Origin: Oscillospiraceae bacterium
GTDB taxonomy: Bacteria; Bacillota; Clostridia; Oscillospirales; Oscillospiraceae
Length of the DNA: 55,022 nucleotides
NCBI GenBank assembly: GCA_022801715.1
Contig: JAAWSV010000016.1
Span: 1-55,022 of the forward strand
Direction of reading: 5' to 3'
The notes below the pieces were generated by a model that saw only the letters and a list, made by a program, of their open reading frames with translations, did no database searches and was not told where the DNA came from. Below are positions 40,979 to 49,968 of this stretch, piece by piece. Made by a program: the position numbers and the translations under genes. How positions within the stretch are numbered: the first letter of the stretch is position 1; the number at the start of each line of letters is the position of its first letter.

Positions 40979-41023
40979 TGGAGCTGATAGCCAGATTCGA
41001 ACTGGCGACCTCATCCTTACCAA
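40979..41023 (-). other. 3' fragment of a tRNA-Thr gene, probable attachment-site scar
   Basis: Read on the minus strand the 45 nt start in the anticodon loop (TTGGTAA), continue with the anticodon-stem half GGATG, the variable loop, an intact T-arm (GCCAG-TTCGAAT-CTGGC) and the acceptor half TATCAGC, and end with an encoded CCA. The 5' half of the tRNA (D-arm and the other stem halves) is missing; the adjoining sequence is unrelated AT-rich DNA. A 3' tRNA fragment starting in the anticodon loop is a typical att site left by a tyrosine-recombinase element. The intact gene would be expected at the other end of the element, outside this window. Confidence 0.8.
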
Positions 41024-41485
41024 CTGCCATAGCAATATTCTTTATATATTTTCCGCTTGTTTATATCCGTTTTTGCTCCATTTTATTGCTTTCCGACACT
41101 CTTTGAAATCAGTATTTCCATATATTCCACGCCTGTCTGTGACTGGTTATGTGGTCAGAACCCCTTGTAACACTTGAGTTTCCAGGCCTGAAGCAATATT
41201 GTTCCAAGCTAAGAAAATGGTCAAATTTGAATCAGACCACCTAAGCAGACTGTCAACTCAGCGGGAATATTAAGCGATGAATTGCACCACCGTCTATAAT
41301 GAGAAGTGACTTTGATCGTAAGTATTGCATGATTTATCAAATTTGTTCGGCAGGTAATCGCTGTAAAAAAGTAATACTCCGGTATGGATTGCTCCCGCGG
41401 GTCAGCATATTTAAGTTATCATATCCCAATACCTTTACTAAATTAGAAATTTTGGTTCTATTTGCCTGCTTATCATGATAAAAGA
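41024..41485. other. AT-rich intergenic stretch next to the att scar
   Basis: I see no coding frame, RNA gene or strong hairpin here. The change from GC-rich host DNA to AT-rich DNA occurs at the edge of the tRNA fragment, which supports a junction at this point. Confidence 0.5.
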
Positions 41486-44400
41486 TTATTTATCAGGCAT
41501 AGAGCGCAAGATTTCTTGAATTTCCGCAAGGTGCGTCGCAGTAAAGCGGATGGTTTCCTTCCCGATTGCTACATCAACGCAGCCGCCGACAATCCTCGCC
41601 GCCTTGAGAGCCACAGCAAAGGGATCTTCACGACCGCGTTTGCCTTTTGGCGCATTGGCAAATCGTATTGCTTCAAACTTTTTGCTGCATTCAAGACACA
41701 ACGCGACTCTTGTTTGAGGGAAAAAGTATCGAGGGGCGGCAATGATATTGTTTACTTCCATCAGCTCGTAAGGCTTTACCTTGCGGCACATTTGACAAAA
41801 GCAGCGCCCATGGACACCGTCAGGGGTGTATTCTTTCAGCGTCTGTTCGCGAACCGCTCTGTCATCAAGTCCAAACTCCCTGCCCGATGAGTCTCTCGCC
41901 TTATGGACGGTGAGCTCGACTTTTCGCGCCACGATTTTGATTGGATTTTTCAGCAGGGTCCGAATGTGCTTTCTCAGCCTTTCCATGTTTAACACCGGAT
42001 TCTTTGGAAATTCGAGATCATCGTCATCTTGACCGGATTGCATGGTAATGTAGGCAAGGCCGTATTCACCAATCAGGTCATCGGACAGTTGGCCGCTGCG
42101 GTGAAAATTTCTAAGAATTTCTTCGCCGTTTTCAAAGTAATCATCGGTAAGGTCTTCAATATCATCTTCTGTCAAATCCTCAGTATACAATATGTCCTGA
42201 TAATGAATCTTCGACAAGGGAGGATATTTTAAGTATTCCGCCAATTGCCTGCACTCGTTATGCGCGGCGATCGACAGCACAATGCCGGACCGGAAATATC
42301 CCATCGGCTCGTTGCAGATAAATACACCTGTATCAATAATTTTTCCAAGCTGGTTCCTGAGGGGAATAAATTCTCGCATACCCATCAAGATCTCTTGTGA
42401 GCGATAGCGTACAAAAGAACCCTTAAAAAATTCTTCCATCAGGTATTGATAGATTTCAGCAGTATCGCTTCCGCGGATGATATCCCGCAGCCCGTCATTA
42501 TAGCGGCTGCGTTCCCATTCGGCGTTCATCTCATTGATGTTTACGCCGAATATCTTCTCAAAGGTCGATTTAGGCAGGATACGCTCATTCAAAACATAGT
42601 AATTATGCTCTGACTTTGTGCAGTCTTTCTTGACAAAGATCCCATCGTCTTTCCATGAAATGTATTGCGTCTGATCCCCCTGTACGCTGAATACCGGAAT
42701 GATGGGAGTTTCTCTCAGGGACATCAGATGTTCTGCCGGAACGCTCTGCAAATAGGCATAAAAGCTCTCCCGGAAGACATCATTTTCAATATAGCCGCCT
42801 GCATATCTCTTCAGCAGAGGGATCACCTGCGCGAATGGCGCCTCGGCACAGCCCATTGCATTCAGAGTGGAATCGAAGGATTCGTCCCCTGGAATATCCA
42901 ATGCTGTGGCGGCGGGGACCGCGCCAAAGCAGCCGGCCCCAAACAAATAATTCGCTGCCTCGGGGAAACGGTACGCGGCGCGGCTCTTGACTGAAACGAA
43001 TACGCTTCTTTTAAAGGTCGGCAGCAGGTTTGCCGCCCTGACCTCCGATAAGAAGTCGTATTGGTTCAGATACTCACAGTCAGAAAAATCATTCGCATAT
43101 ACCGTTTGTGTCCCTTGGCGGCGAGGAACAAATCTGACCAAGCGCAAAACCTTATGCCGGTCACTGCGCTTTGTTTTATCCATGATGGAAAGCAATGACG
43201 CGTATACCTCTGCCCTGACACGATCATTCCACAGGCGGCTTCCAAACTCGATTTCTTCTCTTGAGGTGGTCAGCATAAACGGGGCGTCAACCACAAGCGG
43301 AATCTTGATCCTGTGCCTTGTAGGCAGACCGCAGTACAGAGGATAGTCCTTCGCCGCGCCCTTATCCGGGATATAGCAGACGATGCTTTGGCCGCTGGAA
43401 ATACTGCGCAGTCCATTTTCTCTTTCCCTCACGGCTTCATCACTCATCGAAAAATGATGAATGAAACGCCTGAAGGTGTGCTGCCGTTTGTTAATGGTAA
43501 CCGTCCGGATATTGTCGGAATCCTCAATGGTGATGAAGGTATTGTTGATTCTGATTTTGCGGAGTTTTCTGAGACACAGGCAGAACTCCAGCATGTCCTT
43601 TTCGCTGTAGTTGGACAGCCGGATCCCCTGTTTCAAAACAATCTCCATCCGTGTTCCCAGCGTGTTGTCATGCTGATCCTTTAAGCGTTCCGGGATCGTG
43701 GGCGCTTTTGCAAGCAGAGAAAAATGATACATTCCGCTGTGAATCCGCACCTCAGAGGCGATCGAAAAAATGGTTTTGAAACCCACACCCTTTTCGCCAA
43801 TTTTGGCGGCATTCTGATTCATGAGATGGGTTTTTGTAGATTCACCAATCGCGGTGATCGAGCGAATATTTCCCCGGGTAAAGCCAACCTCATTATACTC
43901 TGTGACGATCTTCGACTGGTCCTGGTGCAAGGAAAACTCCGGAACGACGCCCTCTCCATATTCACAATCGTCAGCATTTTGGAGCAGCTCCTGAATAAAG
44001 CGCACAGGGCTGATGCCTGAGCGCAATATCAGGTCAATATAATTTTGATATTGCTGTTTTCCGATGGCATCTCGGCCAAGCTGGCGGTTATTCCGCAATT
44101 CACGAAGGTAATCTTCGGCACTGCCTTCGTCGGACTCCGAGAGGCGGTTCAAGCGATCGGATATTTCCTTGTGCTTCATTCTGATGGAAAAGGTATCCTT
44201 ACTATCCACCGCATAGCAAAATGCGGAGAAGGAGGCCAACGGGTTCCTCGCGGACAGCACAAGCGCGTTATCACACGGAAAATACTGATCCTCCCCGATG
44301 TCGATCAGTACGCACTTTTCTTGACACCCTCTCAAATATCTCTCAACGGCTTTTGGCGTTTCGCTCAGCTTAAAATCCTGATACAAGGCGCCTTGAATCG

Positions 44401-46201
44401 GCATTTGCACCGCGGACAGGAGCTGATACACGGGCCGCCTCCCCGCTTGCAGACATTTTTTTGCATATTCGCCAAAGAGCTTTTCGATGTCCTCATATCG
44501 CAGGAAGAGGCCGACCTGCTCCTGGGTCAATTCAAATGTCTCTGACGGGATATGGGACTCCATGGGATGAAACCCAGCCCTATTCAGATATTGCAGGATC
44601 CGCCCGGTCTTTGCCGGAGCTTTGAGCGCGATAGAAAACAACCGCGGATAAATATTCCGCTCGCTCTGGATTCCAATGTTGGCAAATGATTTCTGTTTGG
44701 GAAACGTAAAAAGTTCCTTTGAAAGAGGCAGTAAAGAATATGCCACCTCGGGCTCGTAGATTTCCTCCGCGCTGTCAAAGCAGAATACTTGATCCATGTC
44801 TACAAAGTGTCCGCTGCTGGTAAAGAAAATCGGCAGCTTGGAAAAATGCCGTCCTTTGAACGATTCCTGGGAGCTAAGACACCTTTCTTTTCCGTTGTTA
44901 TCTGCAAACAGGCTTCGGTTCACGCTTGGCAAATATGCTATGATGTCATTCTTAATGATTCTCGCCCAATCCTGATACGCATAGTCCAACAGTTCAGATA
45001 AGTATCGGACGGCGTCCCGGAACCAAATGTTATTCTCCTGAGGATCAACGAATTCTCTGGATGCGTCCAGCTTAAATGGAACATGGCAGACCACAGGTAC
45101 ATTGAAACGAAGCTGGGTTGGCAGGAAAGAATACAGCGCTCCATTTCCAACAGTGTCCAAATACTCCGGGCAAGGAAATACAACCTGTAAGGTCATTGGT
45201 TTGCCGCCGTTACTGCCCACCTTTGTTTTCGCGCCATATCGTGATTGGCAGGCGGCTTCATCAAAAACGACAGAAGATGTATAACGGGTACAGCGAATCT
45301 CTTCTACGACATGTCTCTCTAAGCCCCGTTCATAGTCATGGAGATCGACTGAAATATGTACGTCCTCATCCTTACAGAATTTGGATGAGGCGGGGCCGCC
45401 CGGCCTGCTGACTCGGAATTCCATGGTTCGGAATTCATCATAGTGCATCCTGAGAGAGGTCAGCTTATTGAGAAAGAGAAGGGGATTTCTGCTGAATAAA
45501 GCATCCTTATTGCAATATTGCTCCTTTATTTCACTATAAATACTGCTGGCTTTCCCTCCCGGAACAAACAATGTCATCTCCGTTCCAGGACAATACTCGT
45601 GCGTCTGGTAGCTTGCAATCGGTATGGTAAAGTTTTCTTTGTGCAATTCAAAGGAGAACCAGCCGCTGCGAATCAAAACGGTATTCGTAACGCCAAAAAC
45701 AGACTTAAAGCCAATGCCCTTTTCGCCGATCTCATTTTTTCCGGCGGATACATTCTTCGCGGCCTCGGCGATGCCGGTAATGGCAAATACGTTGAATGGA
45801 GTAAAACCCTCCTCGTTGTAACGAAGCACGATCTTGTCGTGGTTAAAGTCAAAATGAATGTCTAAAGAATGGTCCTCAGTATGGGGAAATTCACAGTCAT
45901 CTACATTTTGAATTAACTCAAAGATGAAGCGGAGGTTATTCGAATACAGGCCGTCCTCCCCCACCGACAGCAAAGAATTGAGCAGCTGAGGATAGTTATC
46001 ACCGTGGAGCCTGTCCGCTTCCGCAACGCCCTCACGGAATTTCCTCAGCAGCGACAGGAAATCCTGCGCATTCGTCAGCGAAGTGATTTCCGCCGCTTCC
46101 ACCGACTTTAACCCGTCCCGCAGTTCTTCTAATTGCTGTAATGTGATATCCGCTCGCTGCATAGCGCCGAATTTCTGAAAAAGCCGGTCCAGTAGGGCCA
46201 T
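41486..46201 (-). CDS. Giant double sacsin/Hsp90-like ATPase protein with C-terminal zinc ribbon
   Basis: This 1571-residue protein contains two sacsin-type GHKL ATPase modules. Module 1 (about residues 70-220) has FIFELIQNVDDCEF with the Mg-binding Asn, NEEGFTPFNVFAITGI and IGEKGIGFKSVFGV. Module 2 (about 720-870) has FIQELLQNADDCEYG, NEVGFTRGNIRSITAIGEST and KIGEKGVGFKTIFSI. Both look active. The last 110 residues carry a zinc-ribbon or HNH-like pair of Cys motifs (CQMC near 1470 and CLEC near 1505). It is cytoplasmic. GGAGATG precedes its start, 3 nt after the stop of the HEPN-SNF2 gene, so the two are one operon. Sacsin modules occur in bacterial conflict systems, but I cannot name this arrangement. 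Confidence 0.85.
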   Translation of the reverse strand: MALLDRLFQKFGAMQRADITLQQLEELRDGLKSVEAAEITSLTNAQDFLSLLRKFREGVAEADRLHGDNYPQLLNSLLSVGEDGLYSNNLRFIFELIQNVDDCEFPHTEDHSLDIHFDFNHDKIVLRYNEEGFTPFNVFAITGIAEAAKNVSAGKNEIGEKGIGFKSVFGVTNTVLIRSGWFSFELHKENFTIPIASYQTHEYCPGTEMTLFVPGGKASSIYSEIKEQYCNKDALFSRNPLLFLNKLTSLRMHYDEFRTMEFRVSRPGGPASSKFCKDEDVHISVDLHDYERGLERHVVEEIRCTRYTSSVVFDEAACQSRYGAKTKVGSNGGKPMTLQVVFPCPEYLDTVGNGALYSFLPTQLRFNVPVVCHVPFKLDASREFVDPQENNIWFRDAVRYLSELLDYAYQDWARIIKNDIIAYLPSVNRSLFADNNGKERCLSSQESFKGRHFSKLPIFFTSSGHFVDMDQVFCFDSAEEIYEPEVAYSLLPLSKELFTFPKQKSFANIGIQSERNIYPRLFSIALKAPAKTGRILQYLNRAGFHPMESHIPSETFELTQEQVGLFLRYEDIEKLFGEYAKKCLQAGRRPVYQLLSAVQMPIQGALYQDFKLSETPKAVERYLRGCQEKCVLIDIGEDQYFPCDNALVLSARNPLASFSAFCYAVDSKDTFSIRMKHKEISDRLNRLSESDEGSAEDYLRELRNNRQLGRDAIGKQQYQNYIDLILRSGISPVRFIQELLQNADDCEYGEGVVPEFSLHQDQSKIVTEYNEVGFTRGNIRSITAIGESTKTHLMNQNAAKIGEKGVGFKTIFSIASEVRIHSGMYHFSLLAKAPTIPERLKDQHDNTLGTRMEIVLKQGIRLSNYSEKDMLEFCLCLRKLRKIRINNTFITIEDSDNIRTVTINKRQHTFRRFIHHFSMSDEAVRERENGLRSISSGQSIVCYIPDKGAAKDYPLYCGLPTRHRIKIPLVVDAPFMLTTSREEIEFGSRLWNDRVRAEVYASLLSIMDKTKRSDRHKVLRLVRFVPRRQGTQTVYANDFSDCEYLNQYDFLSEVRAANLLPTFKRSVFVSVKSRAAYRFPEAANYLFGAGCFGAVPAATALDIPGDESFDSTLNAMGCAEAPFAQVIPLLKRYAGGYIENDVFRESFYAYLQSVPAEHLMSLRETPIIPVFSVQGDQTQYISWKDDGIFVKKDCTKSEHNYYVLNERILPKSTFEKIFGVNINEMNAEWERSRYNDGLRDIIRGSDTAEIYQYLMEEFFKGSFVRYRSQEILMGMREFIPLRNQLGKIIDTGVFICNEPMGYFRSGIVLSIAAHNECRQLAEYLKYPPLSKIHYQDILYTEDLTEDDIEDLTDDYFENGEEILRNFHRSGQLSDDLIGEYGLAYITMQSGQDDDDLEFPKNPVLNMERLRKHIRTLLKNPIKIVARKVELTVHKARDSSGREFGLDDRAVREQTLKEYTPDGVHGRCFCQMCRKVKPYELMEVNNIIAAPRYFFPQTRVALCLECSKKFEAIRFANAPKGKRGREDPFAVALKAARIVGGCVDVAIGKETIRFTATHLAEIQEILRSMPDK

Positions 46202-46204
46202 ATA

Positions 46205-49200
46205 TTACATCTCCTCTACAACAATGATGCCGTTCGCCAGGAGGGTAGTGTGAATATCTGAACGTGTTTGATCCGCTTGAATGCTGGCTGCTCTTTTGTC
46301 AAAATCCGCTTGAACTGTCTCCAATTCGCCCAGTTTCATTCGCTTGATCTGGTCATCAAAAGCATCGCTGATTTGCTGCTCCAACGCTCTGACTCTGTTT
46401 CGGTGCGTATTTTCAAGACTTTCGAGCCGAAACATGGCTGTGTTCGCCGCATCCGAAAGATACTTCTCCTTTGCGGCCTTCCACTCCTGCGCATGGAGCA
46501 GTTCCAGGGCGTCCCAAGACGGGTCGTGCTCCACTTGACCCGTCAGCTCCGCAGGGCTGCTCTCAAGGATGTCGGGCAGCTCATGTGAAATCGTGGCGTT
46601 CTCGCATATGGTCACAAGGCGGGAATAAGGATTGGAGCCGGTATATCTCCACGCATAGATGGAGAAGGGATAGACGCCGGCAGGAAGCGCATCGGACCGA
46701 TGCTTAATCTTCAGATAGGAAGTATTTTCAGCCGTAAAGTACTTAGCCGCCTGTCTTGCGAACGGATGCAGCGCGGTAATGAACAGACTGTCTCGATTTT
46801 TGGATGCGGATTCAGCGTCAAATGTAATGGAAATTGTCGCCTTTTTGCCGCTTAAATAGTTTTCCCATGTCCGTCTTACCGCACTTCTGACTCCTTGCAG
46901 ATTCCGCAGGTCTGCCAGAACGGCAGCCCTTGCGCCAGCGGACAGGCGCAAGGTTTTATTGGCGCTGTCACCTAAAATATACATTCCGGAGCCAATTCTC
47001 TCGTTGAGATAGTTGGTAACAAGCAGCTGAACCGTTTGCTGCGTCAGCCACGGATTTTCCGCTCTGCGAATCTCCTGTGTGGTTGTAAATTCGGAAAGGT
47101 CAAACCCAAACAGTTCTTTTTCTTCATCCTCCAAGCGGTTCATTTCCATGATTTTACGAACCTCGTTGTCGGCCATCTGTTCCAGTTTTTTCTTGCGCTC
47201 ACTGTCGGAAAGCCTAAAGTCAAGGACAATCCTTTCGATTTGTGCGGCGATGCCGCCAAGGATTTCTTCGCACTCGCCAATGCTGTTCTCGAAAACACCG
47301 ATACGCATCAAACAGCGTTCATAAATATCAGCATCTACCGTTCCTTTGGTAATGACATTATAGATGTTTACGGCTTCGCTTCTTTGGCCTCTGCGATCAA
47401 TTCGGCCGATCCGCTGCTCGATACGCATGGGATTCCAGGGCAGGTCGTAGTTGATCATGGTGTCGCAGAATTGATAGTCAAGGCCTTCTGAGCCGACCTC
47501 TGTAAACAGAAGAATATCAATAGCGTCCGGATTTTCTCTCTCCAGCTCAAAGCGGCGCTTCAGCTCGTAGCGCTGTTCGTCCTTCACGCTTCCATCCACC
47601 TGCTCAACGCGCTGCCCCTTGGACTGCAGTTTCTTTTTGAGATAGGCCAGCGTGTGCCGGAATGTGCTGAACAGCATGATTTTGTTGTTGCCGTCAGCCT
47701 GCTTCTGCTGAATGATCTCGTACACCTTTTCAATCTTCGGATCGCGGTCCGGCAGGGCTTCTGCCAGCGCAAGCACATTCTTTGCCAAGCGAACCAGCGT
47801 CTCGGAACGATCGGAATCCAAGTCGTAATCTTCAAAATCAAGTTCCGGATCATCGTTCATGCTCTGAAAGCGATGCTCAATCATATCGCGAATATGGGGA
47901 GCAAGTCCAAAAATACAGCTCGCCGCCTGCCGCCGAATCGTACTGATCATGAATGGAACAGCCCTTGCGCCATGCAGCGCCGCCAGTGAGCTGGCCTCAA
48001 ACCGCAGCAACTCATCATGAAGCCGCCTCTGCTCAGGCGTAAATTCCGTTTCAATCGTTATGCTGCGTCTGACGCAAAAATCTTGAATATCACGTCTGCG
48101 GGTTCGGTTAATCATGGTGCTGAAACTGTGCAATGACTCGACATCTGAAATTAAGCGAACACGGTCCTCACGTGATATGTCCTCTCGCTCAAGCCGCGTC
48201 AGGATGTCGTCATACAGCGGGCTGCCTGCCATAACGCTGTCCCCCCACTGGGTTTTTCTGACCTGAAGCAGCTCCTGCGCCGCCCTGTTTTGCCAGCTCC
48301 CGTCCGCGCTTCGGATTGTGCGGACGCACTTTGAAATGTATTCGTTGGGCTTGGACATCATATGGAATGTTTTCTGGTCTATGACAATATCCGGGCGCAA
48401 TACATTAAGCAGCGTGAACAGATCATCATCGCCGGTCTGAAGCGGGGTCGCCGTCAGCATCACAACCGCGTCAGCATGGTCGCAGAAAAATTTGGTGCAT
48501 TTATAGGCGAACGCCTTTTCCTTGTCCATACTGCCGTTTCGGATGTGATGTGCCTCATCAACGATAACGAGATCAAAATGTGGCGCTGGTTCAAGGTCTG
48601 ACAGGCCAAAATTTTTCGCTCTGTTGGAGCTTTCACCGCTGTATGCGCGGCCGTCCAGGATGGAGTACGGAATAATCGCTTTATGATACCGCTGCGGCCA
48701 TTCACCGTCACGATCTGTATCCGAGATGGCCTGCCGCAGGGCTGGCCCGTCCAGCGGAATAAAGTCCTCATCAAAGCGTTTCATTTCCAATTCCCACTTG
48801 CGTTCAGCCACAAGGGGGCGGGGGCAGATAATCAGGATTTTCTCCAGCTCCTGCCGGGCGGCTAATTCTTTAATAATCAGTCCGGCTTCAATCGTTTTTC
48901 CGACGCCTACGCTGTCTGCAATCAAAATTCTTGGCTCATCGGCATGAATGATTTTGAGCGCGGGCCTGAATTGATAGGGAACAAAGTCAATGCGGGCAGA
49001 ATTTAAGGAATACAAATTTTGCCCCGACGGATTGTTGATTTGATAAGCGGTCATCAAGCTGCGGAACCGGTTCACATCAATCCATTGATAATCCGCCGTT
49101 TCTGCAACGGGAGCGATCTGTCCGGTATAGTAAGTGTGAATTGCGTTATCAATAAAAACACTGTACTTTGTTGTTCCTCCGAGCTCAGCAATGCCAACGA

Positions 49201-49786
49201 CAAAGCCGCGCTTCCGGGGATTGCTGACAAGACAGACCATGGAGTTCTGCGTGATTGCGCCGCTCCCGGCAGGTAAAGCCGCTGTGGGTTTTGATACATC
49301 CTCCGCTCTTTGCGGCGTAAAGGCAATGCTGCCTGGCTTCTCGATAAAGGCAGTCAATTCGCTGATCTTTGCGTATACCACATGCTCGCAGTTGAACTGC
49401 TGCGCAAATGTGAGGATGATGTTCAAATCGCGCAGTATCGTATCCTTATCGGGGAGCTCCGCGCTGCAATGCGCCCAGTTGTTGCGGACGCTTATCATAT
49501 TGCGGACGCACTCCCGTTGGCTCGTTGGTAAATACGCAACAGTACGCATATCGTACCAGGATTTATCTGCAATGCGAAGCAGAGCCGCCAGGTCGAAATC
49601 TGACAGCTTGGAGAAATTTCTATTTTCAGCAACCTCCCGCTGGGAATAACTGAGGCTGGACAGAACACAATCCACCCACCAGGAATCCGTCACTTCAGGC
49701 AAAATCTCATCCAGCCAATTCGCAAGACAGCCGGCTGTGATATGTAACAAAGCATTGATATCGCTGACAATAGTTGTACGATCCAT
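46205..49786 (-). CDS. HEPN (Swt1-like)-RapA/SNF2 helicase fusion protein
   Basis: The 1193-residue protein starts with an all-helical domain (residues 1-150) that carries RNNWAH (101-106), the Rx4H motif of HEPN ribonucleases of the Swt1 type. A RapA-like Tudor segment follows (about 180-225, CLVSNPRKRGFVVGI). Then comes an SNF2/RapA motor with Walker A ADSVGVGKTIEAG (about 290-302), DEAH box IVDEAHHIRNG (about 409), MLTATPLQTGDDDLF and the C-terminal lobe motifs FTEVGSEGLDYQFCD and RIEQRIGRIDRRGQ. A coiled-coil tail ends the protein. Such fusions suggest nucleic-acid-triggered RNase activation. It is the first gene of the operon, behind a strong promoter. Confidence 0.88.
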   Translation of the reverse strand: MDRTTIVSDINALLHITAGCLANWLDEILPEVTDSWWVDCVLSSLSYSQREVAENRNFSKLSDFDLAALLRIADKSWYDMRTVAYLPTSQRECVRNMISVRNNWAHCSAELPDKDTILRDLNIILTFAQQFNCEHVVYAKISELTAFIEKPGSIAFTPQRAEDVSKPTAALPAGSGAITQNSMVCLVSNPRKRGFVVGIAELGGTTKYSVFIDNAIHTYYTGQIAPVAETADYQWIDVNRFRSLMTAYQINNPSGQNLYSLNSARIDFVPYQFRPALKIIHADEPRILIADSVGVGKTIEAGLIIKELAARQELEKILIICPRPLVAERKWELEMKRFDEDFIPLDGPALRQAISDTDRDGEWPQRYHKAIIPYSILDGRAYSGESSNRAKNFGLSDLEPAPHFDLVIVDEAHHIRNGSMDKEKAFAYKCTKFFCDHADAVVMLTATPLQTGDDDLFTLLNVLRPDIVIDQKTFHMMSKPNEYISKCVRTIRSADGSWQNRAAQELLQVRKTQWGDSVMAGSPLYDDILTRLEREDISREDRVRLISDVESLHSFSTMINRTRRRDIQDFCVRRSITIETEFTPEQRRLHDELLRFEASSLAALHGARAVPFMISTIRRQAASCIFGLAPHIRDMIEHRFQSMNDDPELDFEDYDLDSDRSETLVRLAKNVLALAEALPDRDPKIEKVYEIIQQKQADGNNKIMLFSTFRHTLAYLKKKLQSKGQRVEQVDGSVKDEQRYELKRRFELERENPDAIDILLFTEVGSEGLDYQFCDTMINYDLPWNPMRIEQRIGRIDRRGQRSEAVNIYNVITKGTVDADIYERCLMRIGVFENSIGECEEILGGIAAQIERIVLDFRLSDSERKKKLEQMADNEVRKIMEMNRLEDEEKELFGFDLSEFTTTQEIRRAENPWLTQQTVQLLVTNYLNERIGSGMYILGDSANKTLRLSAGARAAVLADLRNLQGVRSAVRRTWENYLSGKKATISITFDAESASKNRDSLFITALHPFARQAAKYFTAENTSYLKIKHRSDALPAGVYPFSIYAWRYTGSNPYSRLVTICENATISHELPDILESSPAELTGQVEHDPSWDALELLHAQEWKAAKEKYLSDAANTAMFRLESLENTHRNRVRALEQQISDAFDDQIKRMKLGELETVQADFDKRAASIQADQTRSDIHTTLLANGIIVVEEM

Positions 49787-49817
49787 ACGCTATCTCCCTA
49801 CTGCCCATTTTGACAAT

Positions 49818-49846
49818 ATTATATTCTATTTGCGAAATAATATCAA
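49818..49846 (-). promoter_or_regulatory. Promoter of the HEPN-SNF2/sacsin operon
   Basis: On the minus strand TTGATA, exactly 17 nt and TATAAT lie about 30 nt upstream of the start codon at 49786. It is the strongest sigma-A-like promoter in the right half, so expression may be constitutive. Confidence 0.75.
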
Positions 49847-49885
49847 TGCCTGTCTCTCATAAAACGCGAAAACAACATCTCCCGA

Positions 49886-49918
49886 CGCCTCCGGCAAGGC
49901 TGCCGCAAAGCGGAGGCG
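49886..49918 (-). terminator. Possible terminator of the LRR operon
   Basis: CGCCTCCG pairs with CGGAGGCG and encloses a smaller GGCA-AGGC-TGCC hairpin. The U tract is weak. Confidence 0.35.
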
Positions 49919-49968
49919 GCGTTGGCCGGACCATCCGCAAACACCTTGCCTTGATGATGCCGGGACCT

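Noticed and set aside
40979-41030. Complete tRNA gene
   Set aside because: Only the 3' part from the anticodon loop is present. The D-arm and 5' acceptor strand are missing on the expected side, so it is a fragment.
41486-49786. DISARM or MZA assignment for the helicase/sacsin pair
   Set aside because: DISARM needs DrmA/DrmB-type genes and a methyltransferase, and MZA has MutL, Z1 and AIPR proteins. Neither set is present here, and the type I R-M locus is on the other side of the tRNA fragment.
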